34,977 nt of DNA from Hyphomicrobiales bacterium. Lineage in GTDB: Bacteria; Pseudomonadota; Alphaproteobacteria; Rhizobiales; Beijerinckiaceae. The stretch spans positions 1 to 34,977 of the forward strand of contig JAIXSM010000019.1 of the NCBI GenBank assembly GCA_027484655.1. Reading direction: 5' to 3'. Position numbers and translations under genes: made by a program. Numbering within the stretch: position 1 is the first letter of the stretch; every line of letters begins with the position of its first letter. A model generated the notes under the pieces. It was not told the origin of the DNA, did not search any database, and saw only the letters and a list, made by a program, of their open reading frames with translations. This document shows positions 1-6,896 of this stretch, piece after piece.

Positions 1-209
1 GCACGATGGGCGCCTCTCCACCATTCCGGCGGTTCTTTGGACCGCGCACGTCCTCGCGCGCAAAAGAGCGCCTGGATCAATGCGCGCCACCTCCCCGGAC
101 GCCGAAGGCGATCCGGGGCCCCGCGCGCATTGATCCAGGCGCTCTTTTGCGCGCGAGGACGCGCGCGGTCCAAAGAACCGCCGGAATGGTGGAGAGGCGC
201 CCATCGTGC
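1..209. repeat. Near-perfect 87-base inverted repeat (long hairpin)
   Basis: Bases 1-87 are the reverse complement of bases 123-209, with a single A/C mismatch (position 48 against 162). The 35-base centre contains a further inverted repeat (93-99 with 112-118). Each arm carries one copy of the repeat core GCGCGAGGACGCGCGCGGTC, at about 39-61 and 149-172. The left arm starts at the first base of the window, so the element may extend further. No protein-coding role is apparent. It lies downstream of the small reverse-strand gene at 293-445 and beyond that gene's terminator. Confidence 0.9.
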
Positions 210-243
210 CATAGCGTCATGGCGACCAAGACGCCGCAGAATG

Positions 244-268
244 CAAAACGGGGCGCCGCGCGCCCCGT
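244..268 (-). terminator. Rho-independent terminator of the 50-residue gene
   Basis: On the reverse strand, a strong GC stem (CGGGGCG pairing with CGCCCCG around a short CGCGG loop) is followed by a TTTT tract. It lies about 25 bases after the stop codon of the gene at 293-445. Confidence 0.7.
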
Positions 269-292
269 GCAACACTCAATGTTCGCAAACGC

Positions 293-445
293 TTACTTGC
301 CGATCAGGTTGTATCCCGGCTGGTCCATACGCGCGCCTGACGTGGTGAACGCCGACGAGGCGGACTGCTGCTGCTGCTCAAGAACCACCGAGGCGCCAAC
401 AGCGACAACGATAGCGAATGCGACGGACGCAACGAAGGCCTTCAT
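293..445 (-). CDS. Small single-span membrane or secreted protein, 50 aa
   Basis: This short gene encodes 50 residues. It begins MKAFVASVAFAIVVAVGASV, a hydrophobic segment that could be a membrane anchor or signal sequence. A run of four Gln and a Ser/Ala stretch follow, and it ends GYNLIGK. The ATG at 445 has an excellent ribosome binding site (GGAGGGG, 3 bases upstream), and a terminator follows the stop, so it looks like a complete single-gene unit. Short proteins of this shape, with an N-terminal membrane segment and a small polar tail, recur in Hyphomicrobiales as uncharacterised proteins. I do not know its function. It could be a small inner-membrane subunit or a secreted peptide. The role of the neighbouring cytochrome-containing gene gives no firm clue. 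Confidence 0.7.
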   Translation of the reverse strand: MKAFVASVAFAIVVAVGASVVLEQQQQSASSAFTTSGARMDQPGYNLIGK

Positions 446-515
446 GCTCCCCTCCTTGTTTTGTGAAAGATATGCGGCTTTCCGCGCTTTGGATCAAGAG
501 GCCGCTTGGATTGAA

Positions 516-1805
516 TCAACGACTGGTCGCGGCCTCGAGAAAATCCATCAGCGCGGCGCGGTCCTCGGGGTCATTAACGGTCTGCTCGGGCATCTTCGTG
601 CCGGGCGTGTAGGCCTGCGGGCCGATTTCGAACAATCTGGACACGGTCTCGCGCGTCCAGACGATCTCCAGCTTCCGGAACGCCTCCGAATAGTTGTAGC
701 CCGGCGCTGCGCCAGCCTTGCGGCCGAAGATGCGATGGAGCGTCGGGCCAGCGCGATTCTCGTCGTCGGGATGCAGCGTGTGGCACACGGCGCAGGCGCG
801 ATAGACCTCAGCGCCGCGGGTTGTCGCGAGAGCGCCAAGTCCGGCAAAATCGTCCGCCGGGCGCTCTGCCACGACGGCGCCCAGATGCTCGCCGGTCCGC
901 GCGTCCCATCGCCGCACCAGCCGGTCCCCGCCGCCGGTGAACAGCGTACGGCCGTCCGGCGCATAGGCGAGGGACCAAACGGGCAAGCCCGGCCCGGTGA
1001 GGGTTTTCGTCACCCGCAGGCTCGCGACATCGATGAGAGCCACCGAGCCGCGCGGGCTTGCGGCAGCCAGCGCGCGCCCGTCGGGGCTGGCGGCGAGCGC
1101 CGTGATCGGCGACTGGGAGGCCTCAACCTTCCCGGTTTCGCGCCCATCCGCCGAGACGAGCCGGACCGAGCCATCCGCCGCGCCCACCGCGAATCGACCG
1201 TCCGGGAGCGCCGCCAGGGCATTCAGAGGCGAATCAAACTCGACGGTTTTCGGCGTCGATCCGTCGGCGGGCCAAAGCCGCGCGGTGGCGTCGTAGCTTG
1301 CCGTGGCGACCGCGCCACCAGACAAAAATGCGATGGCGTTCACGTTGCCCTTGTGGGCGACAAGCCTGCGAACCTCGCGCCCGCTGTCGGTCTCAATGAT
1401 GCTCGCTTCGCCGTCCCAGGCGGCGGAAGCAAGCAAAGTCCCGTCCGCGTTGGCGGCCAGCGCCGCCACCGGCGCGTCATGAGGCTTGCCCACGCGAAGC
1501 GGCTTATCCTCGCCGGTGCGCCACAGGACCACGCGGCCGTCCTCGCCACCCGTGACGAAACGGCCGCCGGGCAGGGCGAGAACCGCGTTCACCGAGCCGT
1601 CGTGAGCGCGCAGGATCGCGAGCGCGCGGCCGCGGTCCAGCGCCCACAGGATGGCGGACTGGTCAAAACTGCCGCTGATGGCGCGCACACCGTCCGGAGC
1701 AATGGCGAGCGCGCGCACGGGGCCGCCGTGGCCGCGCAGATCCTGCTGGGCGGAGGCGGGGGTGGCGATGAGGGCGAGGGCGAGGAAAACGATTGTCTTG
1801 CGCAT
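516..1805 (-). CDS. WD40 beta-propeller fused to a c-type cytochrome domain
   Basis: This is a periplasmic protein of about 429 residues. A signal peptide starts MRKTIVFLALALIATPASA and is followed by about seven WD40-like repeats (roughly residues 20-325; units such as GHGGPVRALAIAPDG and HDGSVNAVLALPGG). A cytochrome c domain follows (about 335-425) with heme-binding CAVCH and a likely axial Met in GTKMPEQ. The fusion suggests an electron-transfer domain tethered to a protein-interaction propeller, but its partner is unknown. I chose the ATG at 1805 because it begins the signal peptide; an in-frame ATG at 1817 and GTG at 1829 would only lengthen the leader. No clear Shine-Dalgarno is visible. 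It stands alone on its strand, 70 bases upstream of the 50-residue gene, and could be co-transcribed with it. Confidence 0.85.
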   Translation of the reverse strand: MRKTIVFLALALIATPASAQQDLRGHGGPVRALAIAPDGVRAISGSFDQSAILWALDRGRALAILRAHDGSVNAVLALPGGRFVTGGEDGRVVLWRTGEDKPLRVGKPHDAPVAALAANADGTLLASAAWDGEASIIETDSGREVRRLVAHKGNVNAIAFLSGGAVATASYDATARLWPADGSTPKTVEFDSPLNALAALPDGRFAVGAADGSVRLVSADGRETGKVEASQSPITALAASPDGRALAAASPRGSVALIDVASLRVTKTLTGPGLPVWSLAYAPDGRTLFTGGGDRLVRRWDARTGEHLGAVVAERPADDFAGLGALATTRGAEVYRACAVCHTLHPDDENRAGPTLHRIFGRKAGAAPGYNYSEAFRKLEIVWTRETVSRLFEIGPQAYTPGTKMPEQTVNDPEDRAALMDFLEAATSR

Positions 1806-1877
1806 CGGGGGCAACATAGTGCGCCGCACTGCGGGCGCTAGTGCGCGCGTCGCCCCGTGTTGTCAGAAAGCCGCCAT

Positions 1878-1964
1878 GCGCGCGGGGACGCGCGCGGTCC
1901 AATTTGCGCGCGAGGACGCGCGCGGTCCAGATTGCGAGCGGTCCAGGGCGGTGCGGGCGGTCCA
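1878..1964 (+). repeat. Direct array of the GC-rich repeat, two good and two decayed copies
   Basis: Two near-identical copies of the core GCGCGAGGACGCGCGCGGTC end in GGTCCA at 1896-1901 (with GGGGACG instead of GAGGACG) and 1924-1929. Two shorter derivatives, reduced to GCG(A/G)GCGGTCCA-like units, end at 1945 and 1964. The array fills most of the gap between the cytochrome gene and tusA. It is open in the frame of tusA, but a tusA N-terminus would not normally contain it. Confidence 0.8.
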
Positions 1965-2001
1965 GATTGACCCGGCGCGGCCCTTGGGCCATTCGAACCC
2001 G

Positions 2002-2229
2002 ATGGACCATCGCCTAGACCTCTCCGGCCTGAAGTGCCCGTTGCCAGTGCTGCGCAGCCGCAAGCGCTTGCGCGCCATGGCGCCCGGGGAGGAGCTTGAC
2101 GTGGTCTGCACCGATCCCATGTCCGCTATCGACATCCCGAACATGGTGCGCGAGCTGGGCGATGAACTCATCGAGCAGCGCGCCGAGGGCGGGCGCCTCA
2201 GCTTCCGCATCAGAAAGGCATCCACATGA
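2002..2229 (+). CDS. tusA: TusA-family sulfurtransferase
   Basis: A 75-residue SirA/TusA-like sulfur carrier. The family passes a persulfide on a conserved Cys, for example in tRNA 2-thiolation or other sulfur-transfer routes. The hallmark LSGLKCPLPVL with the CPxP motif lies at residues 7-17, and the rest (residues 18-75) matches the small two-layer alpha/beta fold in length. The reading frame is open further upstream through the repeat array. I took the ATG at 2002 because it puts the conserved LDLSGLKCP motif at the usual position near the N-terminus. No convincing Shine-Dalgarno precedes it. Its stop overlaps the start of the DUF971 gene (ATGA at 2226-2229), so the two are translationally coupled. 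Confidence 0.85.
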   Translation: MDHRLDLSGLKCPLPVLRSRKRLRAMAPGEELDVVCTDPMSAIDIPNMVRELGDELIEQRAEGGRLSFRIRKAST

Positions 2230-2609
2230 CCGCTTCCAGCGCCGCTCCCTGGCCGACCGAAGTTCGCCTGAGCAAGGACCGGCGCACGCTGGCCATCGCC
2301 TTCGACACTGGCGAGGCTTACGAACTCACGGCCGAATACCTGCGCGTGATGAGCCCGTCGGCCGAGGTGCAGGGCCACTCGGAAGCCGAGCGCAAGACGG
2401 TGGGCGGCAAGCGCAACGTGCAGATCATCAAGGTCGATGGCGTAGGCAACTACGCCGTGCGCATCGGGTTCGACGACATGCACGACAGCGGCATCTATTC
2501 CTGGGCGCTGCTTCGTGAGCTTGGCGCCGACGCCGAACGCAGGTTTGCGACCTACCTTGACGAACTTGCGGCCAAGGGGCTCGACAGGGACCGCCCCGGC
2601 CAGAAGTAA
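2226..2609 (+). CDS. DUF971 (gamma-butyrobetaine hydroxylase-like N-terminal domain) protein
   Basis: A 127-residue protein consisting of one DUF971/GBBH-like N-terminal domain. Its pattern includes PTEVRLSKDRRTLAIAFDTG, then a central SPSAEVQGH segment and a terminal GIYSWALLRELG block. In eukaryotic hydroxylases the related domain binds zinc; in free-standing bacterial members the role is unclear, although they often lie near sulfur-transfer, Fe-S or molybdenum-cofactor genes. Here it overlaps the tusA-like gene by four bases, which supports a sulfur or Fe-S role by association only. The C-terminal tail (about residues 108-127) is charged and probably flexible. Confidence 0.8.
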   Translation: MTASSAAPWPTEVRLSKDRRTLAIAFDTGEAYELTAEYLRVMSPSAEVQGHSEAERKTVGGKRNVQIIKVDGVGNYAVRIGFDDMHDSGIYSWALLRELGADAERRFATYLDELAAKGLDRDRPGQK

Positions 2610-2705
2610 TCGGGGAATGAAAACGCGGCGTTGCCGCCGCGCGGACCTTGCGCTACCAAATGACAGGGGCCCGGTTCCAACGAGGACCGGGTAGGGGAGG
2701 ATCGA

Positions 2706-3689
2706 ATGCACAAGCTGATGGGATCCATCGTCGCGTCCGCGGTCGTGGCCGCTGTAACTTTCTCCGCTGTCACCTTCTCCGCTCCTGCGAGCGCGCAGAC
2801 GACGCTCAAGGTGGCTCTGCCGCAGAAGGGCAACTGGGACACCGGCATCACCGAATTCGGCGTGAGGGCGGGCTTCTTCAAGCAGGCTGGCCTCGATATC
2901 GACATCCTCTACACCCAGGGCGGCGCCCAGACCGTGCAGGCCGTGCTTGCCGGCAGTGTGGACATCGCCATGCAGGGGGGCCTGCTCGGGCTCGTGGGAG
3001 CGTTCACGAAGAATGCGCCACTGCGCGTGATCGCCCCGGCAATGACAGGCACTCCCGACGTGTTCTGGTATGTCCGCGCCGACAGCGGCATCAAGTCGTT
3101 CAATGACGTGGCGGGCAAGACCGTCTCGTTCTCCGCGCCTGGCTCCTCCACCAACCTGATTCTTCTCGCGCTGTTCGATCATTACAAGGTGAAGGGCCGC
3201 GCCACGCCCACCGGCGGCATCCCGGGCACGTTCACGCAGGTCATGTCCCGTCAGATCGATGTGGGTTGGTCGGTTCCCCCGTTCGGGCTGAGGGAGCAGG
3301 CCAGCGGCGAGACGGTCATCATTGCGCGCGGCAGCGAAGTGCCGAGCCTTCAGGACGTGTCCGTGCGCGTCAATTTCACCACGGCGAGCACGCTGGCCAG
3401 CAAGCGGGCCGCCCTCGTCACCTTCCAGCAAGTCTACAACAAGACGCTGGACTGGGCGTACACCGACCCGAAGGCGATTGAGTTCTTTGCGGAAGCCGCA
3501 GGCGTGACGCGCGAAGTCGCGCAGCAGACCCGCGACCAGTTCTATCCCAAGGCGTCGATGCAGCCCTTCGAAGTGAGGGGCGTGCAGGCCACCCTCGATC
3601 AAGCCCTCGACTTCAAGTTCATCACGAAGCCGATGAAGCCCGACGAAATCAAGGGCCTCTTCGACATTCTCGTGCCGGCCGCGAAGTAA
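2706..3689 (+). CDS. ABC importer periplasmic binding protein (SsuA/TauA/NMT1 family)
   Basis: A 327-residue solute-binding protein for the importer encoded by the next three genes. The N-terminal signal peptide ends near residue 31 (APASAQ). The mature chain starts TTLKVALPQKGNWDTGITEF and has the two-lobe NMT1/SsuA-like layout, with GGAQTVQAVLAGSVDIAMQG as the typical ligand-lobe helix. The family covers sulfonates, taurine, nitrate, thiamine-precursor pyrimidines and some aromatic acids. The substrate cannot be read from the sequence. The ATG at 2706 is preceded by a strong GGGGAGG site. It is the first gene of a four-gene operon with 68 bases to the first permease, and higher expression of the binding protein would be usual. 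Confidence 0.85.
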   Translation: MHKLMGSIVASAVVAAVTFSAVTFSAPASAQTTLKVALPQKGNWDTGITEFGVRAGFFKQAGLDIDILYTQGGAQTVQAVLAGSVDIAMQGGLLGLVGAFTKNAPLRVIAPAMTGTPDVFWYVRADSGIKSFNDVAGKTVSFSAPGSSTNLILLALFDHYKVKGRATPTGGIPGTFTQVMSRQIDVGWSVPPFGLREQASGETVIIARGSEVPSLQDVSVRVNFTTASTLASKRAALVTFQQVYNKTLDWAYTDPKAIEFFAEAAGVTREVAQQTRDQFYPKASMQPFEVRGVQATLDQALDFKFITKPMKPDEIKGLFDILVPAAK

Positions 3690-3757
3690 TCGCAGACCAG
3701 CGCGAGCGGGGGTGAGCCGGAACGCCGGCCGCCCCGGGGGGAGGGAGTCTGGTCGCC

Positions 3758-4534
3758 ATGAGCACCATCACGCACACGGGGGCGTTGCGCAGGCCGCCCC
3801 CAATCGTCACCCGGTTTTTGGTTCTCGCCGCTTTGTTTGCGGTCTGGGAAGCCGCGTCGCGGGCAGGATACGTCAGCGCGTTCATCCTGCCGCCCCCGTC
3901 GGCTATCTTCCAGAGCTTCGAGATGCTCTTCGTTCACGAAGGGCTGGTGGCCGCGTTCCTGCGCACGTTCGCGGAGGCCTTCGCGGCGGCTGGAATCGGG
4001 TCGCTGATCGGCGTGGCTGTCGGCTACACGCTGCATCGGGTGAAGATTGCGGGGCGCGCCTTCACCGGCTGGGTGGCGGCGAGCGCCTCGGCTCCCCTCG
4101 TGCTGCTTTATCCCCTGTTTCTGGTCATTTTTGGCCGCAATTCAGCGACCATCGTCGCCATGGGCGTGGTTGGCTGCATGCCGCCCATCATCCTGAAAAC
4201 GAAGGAAGGGTTGGACAACGTCCGGCCCGTGCTCCTCAACATCGGCCGTAGCTTTGGGCTCACGCCGTGGAAGCAGTTCTGGATGATCCAGTTTCCGGCC
4301 GCCCTGCCGACGATCTTCAACGGCGTGCGCATCGGTTTGCTCTTCGCGATCATCAACGTGGTCGGGGTTGAGTATCTCATCGTGTTCGGCGGGTTGGGCC
4401 AGCTCATTTCCGATCTGGGCGACCGCTTCGAGATTCCGGGAATGTACGCCGGGATTCTCTTTGTGATCCTCGTCAGCGTGTGCTTCTTCTTCATCACGGA
4501 AAAGATCGAGACATGGCTGTTGTCGAGCAAGTAG
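3758..4534 (+). CDS. ABC importer permease 1 (SsuC/TauC type)
   Basis: A 258-residue inner-membrane permease with about six membrane spans. The cytoplasmic EAA-like loop that contacts the ATPase is visible around residues 163-182 (GRSFGLTPWKQFWMIQFPAA). It has the BPD_transp_1 fold shared with sulfonate, taurine and nitrate importers. The start at 3758 has a GGAGGG sequence some 15 bases upstream, a little far. The 3' end overlaps the second permease by 22 bases. Having two different permease genes suggests a heterodimeric channel rather than the homodimer typical of SsuC. Confidence 0.85.
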   Translation: MSTITHTGALRRPPPIVTRFLVLAALFAVWEAASRAGYVSAFILPPPSAIFQSFEMLFVHEGLVAAFLRTFAEAFAAAGIGSLIGVAVGYTLHRVKIAGRAFTGWVAASASAPLVLLYPLFLVIFGRNSATIVAMGVVGCMPPIILKTKEGLDNVRPVLLNIGRSFGLTPWKQFWMIQFPAALPTIFNGVRIGLLFAIINVVGVEYLIVFGGLGQLISDLGDRFEIPGMYAGILFVILVSVCFFFITEKIETWLLSSK

Positions 4535-5328
4535 CTCTCCGCTCTGGCGTCCGCCCCGCCGCTGCTCCCGCGGCGTTCTGGACCGTCACGCGCCTGCGTG
4601 TCGCCGCTATCGTGGTGATCTTCGCGCTGTGGGAAATCGCAGGCAGTTCGGGCTTTTTCTACAGCGGCGTGCTTCCGTCATCGCTGCTGATCTTCAAGGC
4701 GTTCGTCGGCCTGCTGCTGAGCGCGTCGTTCTGGTTCCACGCGGGCGTCACCGGCTTCGAGGTGGCGGCCGCATTCGTGATCGGCATATCGACCGGCGCG
4801 CTCACGGGCCTCATTCTGGGCGCGAACCGCTACACGGGCGCCGTGTTTGAGCCGTTCCTGCATTACCTCGCGCCGACGCCGAAGATTGTGTTCCTGCCGA
4901 TCCTGCTGATCCTGTTCGGCGTGGGCGTCGGCTCGAAGATCTCGCTTGGCGCGATCTCCTGCTTCTTCCCAATGGCGCTGAGCGTCGCGGCGGGCGTGCG
5001 GCAGGTGAACCCGGTCTATCTGCGGGTGGGCCGGACGTTCAACCTCACGCGGTTGCAGACCGTTCGCATGATCTATCTGCCGGCGCTGATCCCGCCCATC
5101 GCGTCGGGCCTGCGCATTGGTCTTGGCATCTCCATCGTCGGCTGCCTGATGTCGGAGATCAAGCTGTCGCGGGCAGGGCTCGGCTTCTCGGCGATGGAGT
5201 ACTATCGCATCTTCGACATCCCGAGCATGCTGGCCGTGCTCGTTTTCATATTCGTGTGCGCTGCGGCGGGCAACGTGGTGATCGACCGCTATGTGCGGCT
5301 GCCCGGTCCGCAAACCGCCCGCGCGTGA
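4513..5328 (+). CDS. ABC importer permease 2 (SsuC/TauC type)
   Basis: A 271-residue permease paralogous to its upstream neighbour, with an N-terminal cytoplasmic stretch of about 25 residues, about six membrane spans and the EAA-like loop VGRTFNLTRLQTVRMIYLPA near residue 175. I chose the ATG at 4513 over the in-frame ATG at 4480 because it gives a typical N-terminus and a short overlap with the preceding stop at 4534. It should pair with permease 1 and be driven by the ATPase at 5348. The gap to that gene is 19 bases. Confidence 0.85.
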   Translation: MAVVEQVALRSGVRPAAAPAAFWTVTRLRVAAIVVIFALWEIAGSSGFFYSGVLPSSLLIFKAFVGLLLSASFWFHAGVTGFEVAAAFVIGISTGALTGLILGANRYTGAVFEPFLHYLAPTPKIVFLPILLILFGVGVGSKISLGAISCFFPMALSVAAGVRQVNPVYLRVGRTFNLTRLQTVRMIYLPALIPPIASGLRIGLGISIVGCLMSEIKLSRAGLGFSAMEYYRIFDIPSMLAVLVFIFVCAAAGNVVIDRYVRLPGPQTARA

Positions 5329-5347
5329 CCTTTCGGAGCCGCAAAGC

Positions 5348-6148
5348 ATGACACCTGTTCTGCGTATCAAGGACGTGGCGAAAACCTTCTGGACTCCGAA
5401 CGGCGGCGTGCGCGCGCTGGAGCCGATCTCCCTCGATATTCGTCAGGGCGAGTTCATCTCGATCATCGGGCCATCGGGCTGCGGCAAGTCCACGCTGATG
5501 AACATCGTCGGCGGCCTGATCGAGGAGTACGAGGGCGAGGTGCTGGTGGACGGCGCCGCCGTCCGCGGGTGCCACAAGGAAATCGGCATGGTGTTTCAGG
5601 AGGAATCCACGTTCCCCTGGCGCACGGCCATCGACAATGTGGCGTTCCCTTTGGAGGCGGCGGGTGTTCCGCGCCATGAACGCCTCAAGCGGGCGCGCGA
5701 GTTGCTGAAGCTGGTGGGGCTCGACGGATTCGAGCAGCGGTTCCCCTCGGAGTTGTCCGGCGGAATGCGTCAGCGCATCGCCATCGCCCGTACGCTCGCC
5801 TTCCAGCCGCGCATTCTCCTGATGGACGAGCCGTTCGCTGCGCTGGATGAGCAGACACGGTTGCTGCTGGGCGACAAGGTTCTGCAAATCCAGCAGGAAC
5901 TCAATCAGACGACCATGCTCATCACGCACAACATCGCGGAGGCGGTGCAACTGTCGGATCGCGTGCTCATCATGACCTTCCGGCCCGGGCGCATCTTGCG
6001 CGTGGTGGAAATCGACCTGCCGCGACCGCGCTCCTCAAAGCTAATGGGCGGTGAGAAGTTCGGCCAGTATGTCGCCGCTATCTGGGAAGACCTGCGCGAT
6101 GAGGCGAGCAAGGGCCTGCAGGAGATGGAGGGGGCGCGGACGGGGTAG
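5348..6148 (+). CDS. ABC importer ATP-binding subunit (SsuB/TauB type)
   Basis: A 266-residue nucleotide-binding protein. Walker A GPSGCGKST is at 41-49, Q-loop FQEESTFPWRT near 89, signature LSGGMRQR near 137, Walker B ILLMDEPF near 157, and the H-loop is ITHN. All motifs are intact. The protein belongs to the nitrate/sulfonate/taurine ATPase branch. The ATG at 5348 has GGAG about 10 bases upstream, and an upstream in-frame ATG at 5291 would lie inside the permease gene. It ends the importer operon. The next gene, a broken Fic gene, is on the other strand. Confidence 0.9.
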   Translation: MTPVLRIKDVAKTFWTPNGGVRALEPISLDIRQGEFISIIGPSGCGKSTLMNIVGGLIEEYEGEVLVDGAAVRGCHKEIGMVFQEESTFPWRTAIDNVAFPLEAAGVPRHERLKRARELLKLVGLDGFEQRFPSELSGGMRQRIAIARTLAFQPRILLMDEPFAALDEQTRLLLGDKVLQIQQELNQTTMLITHNIAEAVQLSDRVLIMTFRPGRILRVVEIDLPRPRSSKLMGGEKFGQYVAAIWEDLRDEASKGLQEMEGARTG

Positions 6149-6157
6149 GGACGCAGC

Positions 6158-6850
6158 TCAGGCTTGCGAGCTGGAGGCCGGTGCTGTCTGCGGTTCTTCC
6201 AGTTGCCGGGCCAGTAATTCAGCGATCAGCGTCGCGAGAGGCGTGAGATTGACGCGACCTCCTGCTTCAGCGCTATCGGCATCCGCGAGGCCTTGTCGGT
6301 AGCGTTCGCGATTTTGCTTGATAAGCATGATTATCGTTCGCTCTCCCGGTAACCAGCGCCCATACTTTCGGCACAGGATCAAATAGGCGAGCGCGCGGGC
6401 GCAGCGGCCGTTTCCGTCGACGAACGGGAACAACCTATTGAGGCTCCACATCTACCGGAGCGGGTGCAGTCGCGTCTCCTGGGCTGCGCGATATGTGGCC
6501 TCTGTCACGGTGTCGGGGTCGGAGAACACGTCGAAGGCGTTGCCGATCACAAAACTTGCGCGCTGAGCTTCGTATTGCTGTTCAGTCATCGGCGTGAGAG
6601 AGGCCTGCGCCACGAGTTCGTCCATTCGCATGACGCACTGCATGAAATAAGCGCGTTCCTCTTCGCTTCCGCCAATTTCAATTTCCATTCTCGATCTCGT
6701 CACATGCGAAGCCGCGACGAGCGGTAGAGCTTTTACACCCAGCGCACCGCCGCCTGACCGAAACTGTTTCATGATCGTCGCGCCAATGCAAATGGCATCA
6801 GCGTGACTGCAGAATCCACGCCCCGGAGCTTGGTCTTTGCCTTTGGTCAA
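6158..6850 (-). pseudogene. Degenerate Fic-domain protein gene
   Basis: Two pieces lie in the same frame and are separated by a single TAG at 6452-6454. The upstream piece has the pre-Fic pattern TPMTEQQYEAQRASFVIGNA. The downstream piece has the end of a Fic domain (NRLFPFVDGNGRCARALAYL, then LPGERTI and a YRQGLADAD helix). Fic enzymes transfer AMP or other groups through the His of HPFx(D/E)GNGR. Here that His is replaced by Phe, and only about 45 residues separate the two blocks, much less than in intact members. A stop codon, a lost catalytic His and a likely internal deletion all argue for a dead gene. The first true codon is uncertain; the MEIEIGG Met may be the real start. Its base composition is less GC-rich than its neighbours. 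Confidence 0.65.
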
Positions 6851-6896
6851 TTCTTTGTTCCAGAACGAGATGCCGCGCCCGGACGGGCGCCTGATC

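Noticed and set aside
6-1841. Forward open frame of 611 codons across the left end
   Set aside because: It runs through the long inverted repeat and is antisense to the clear cytochrome fusion and the 50-residue gene.
1878-1964. The GC-rich direct array as a CRISPR array
   Set aside because: Units are unequal and decaying, spacings are 16 to 28 bases with no unique spacers, and no cas gene is nearby.
1863-3602. Reverse-strand open frame of 579 codons opposite tusA, DUF971 and the binding protein gene
   Set aside because: Three recognisable forward genes with good starts occupy it; the reverse translation is low-complexity.
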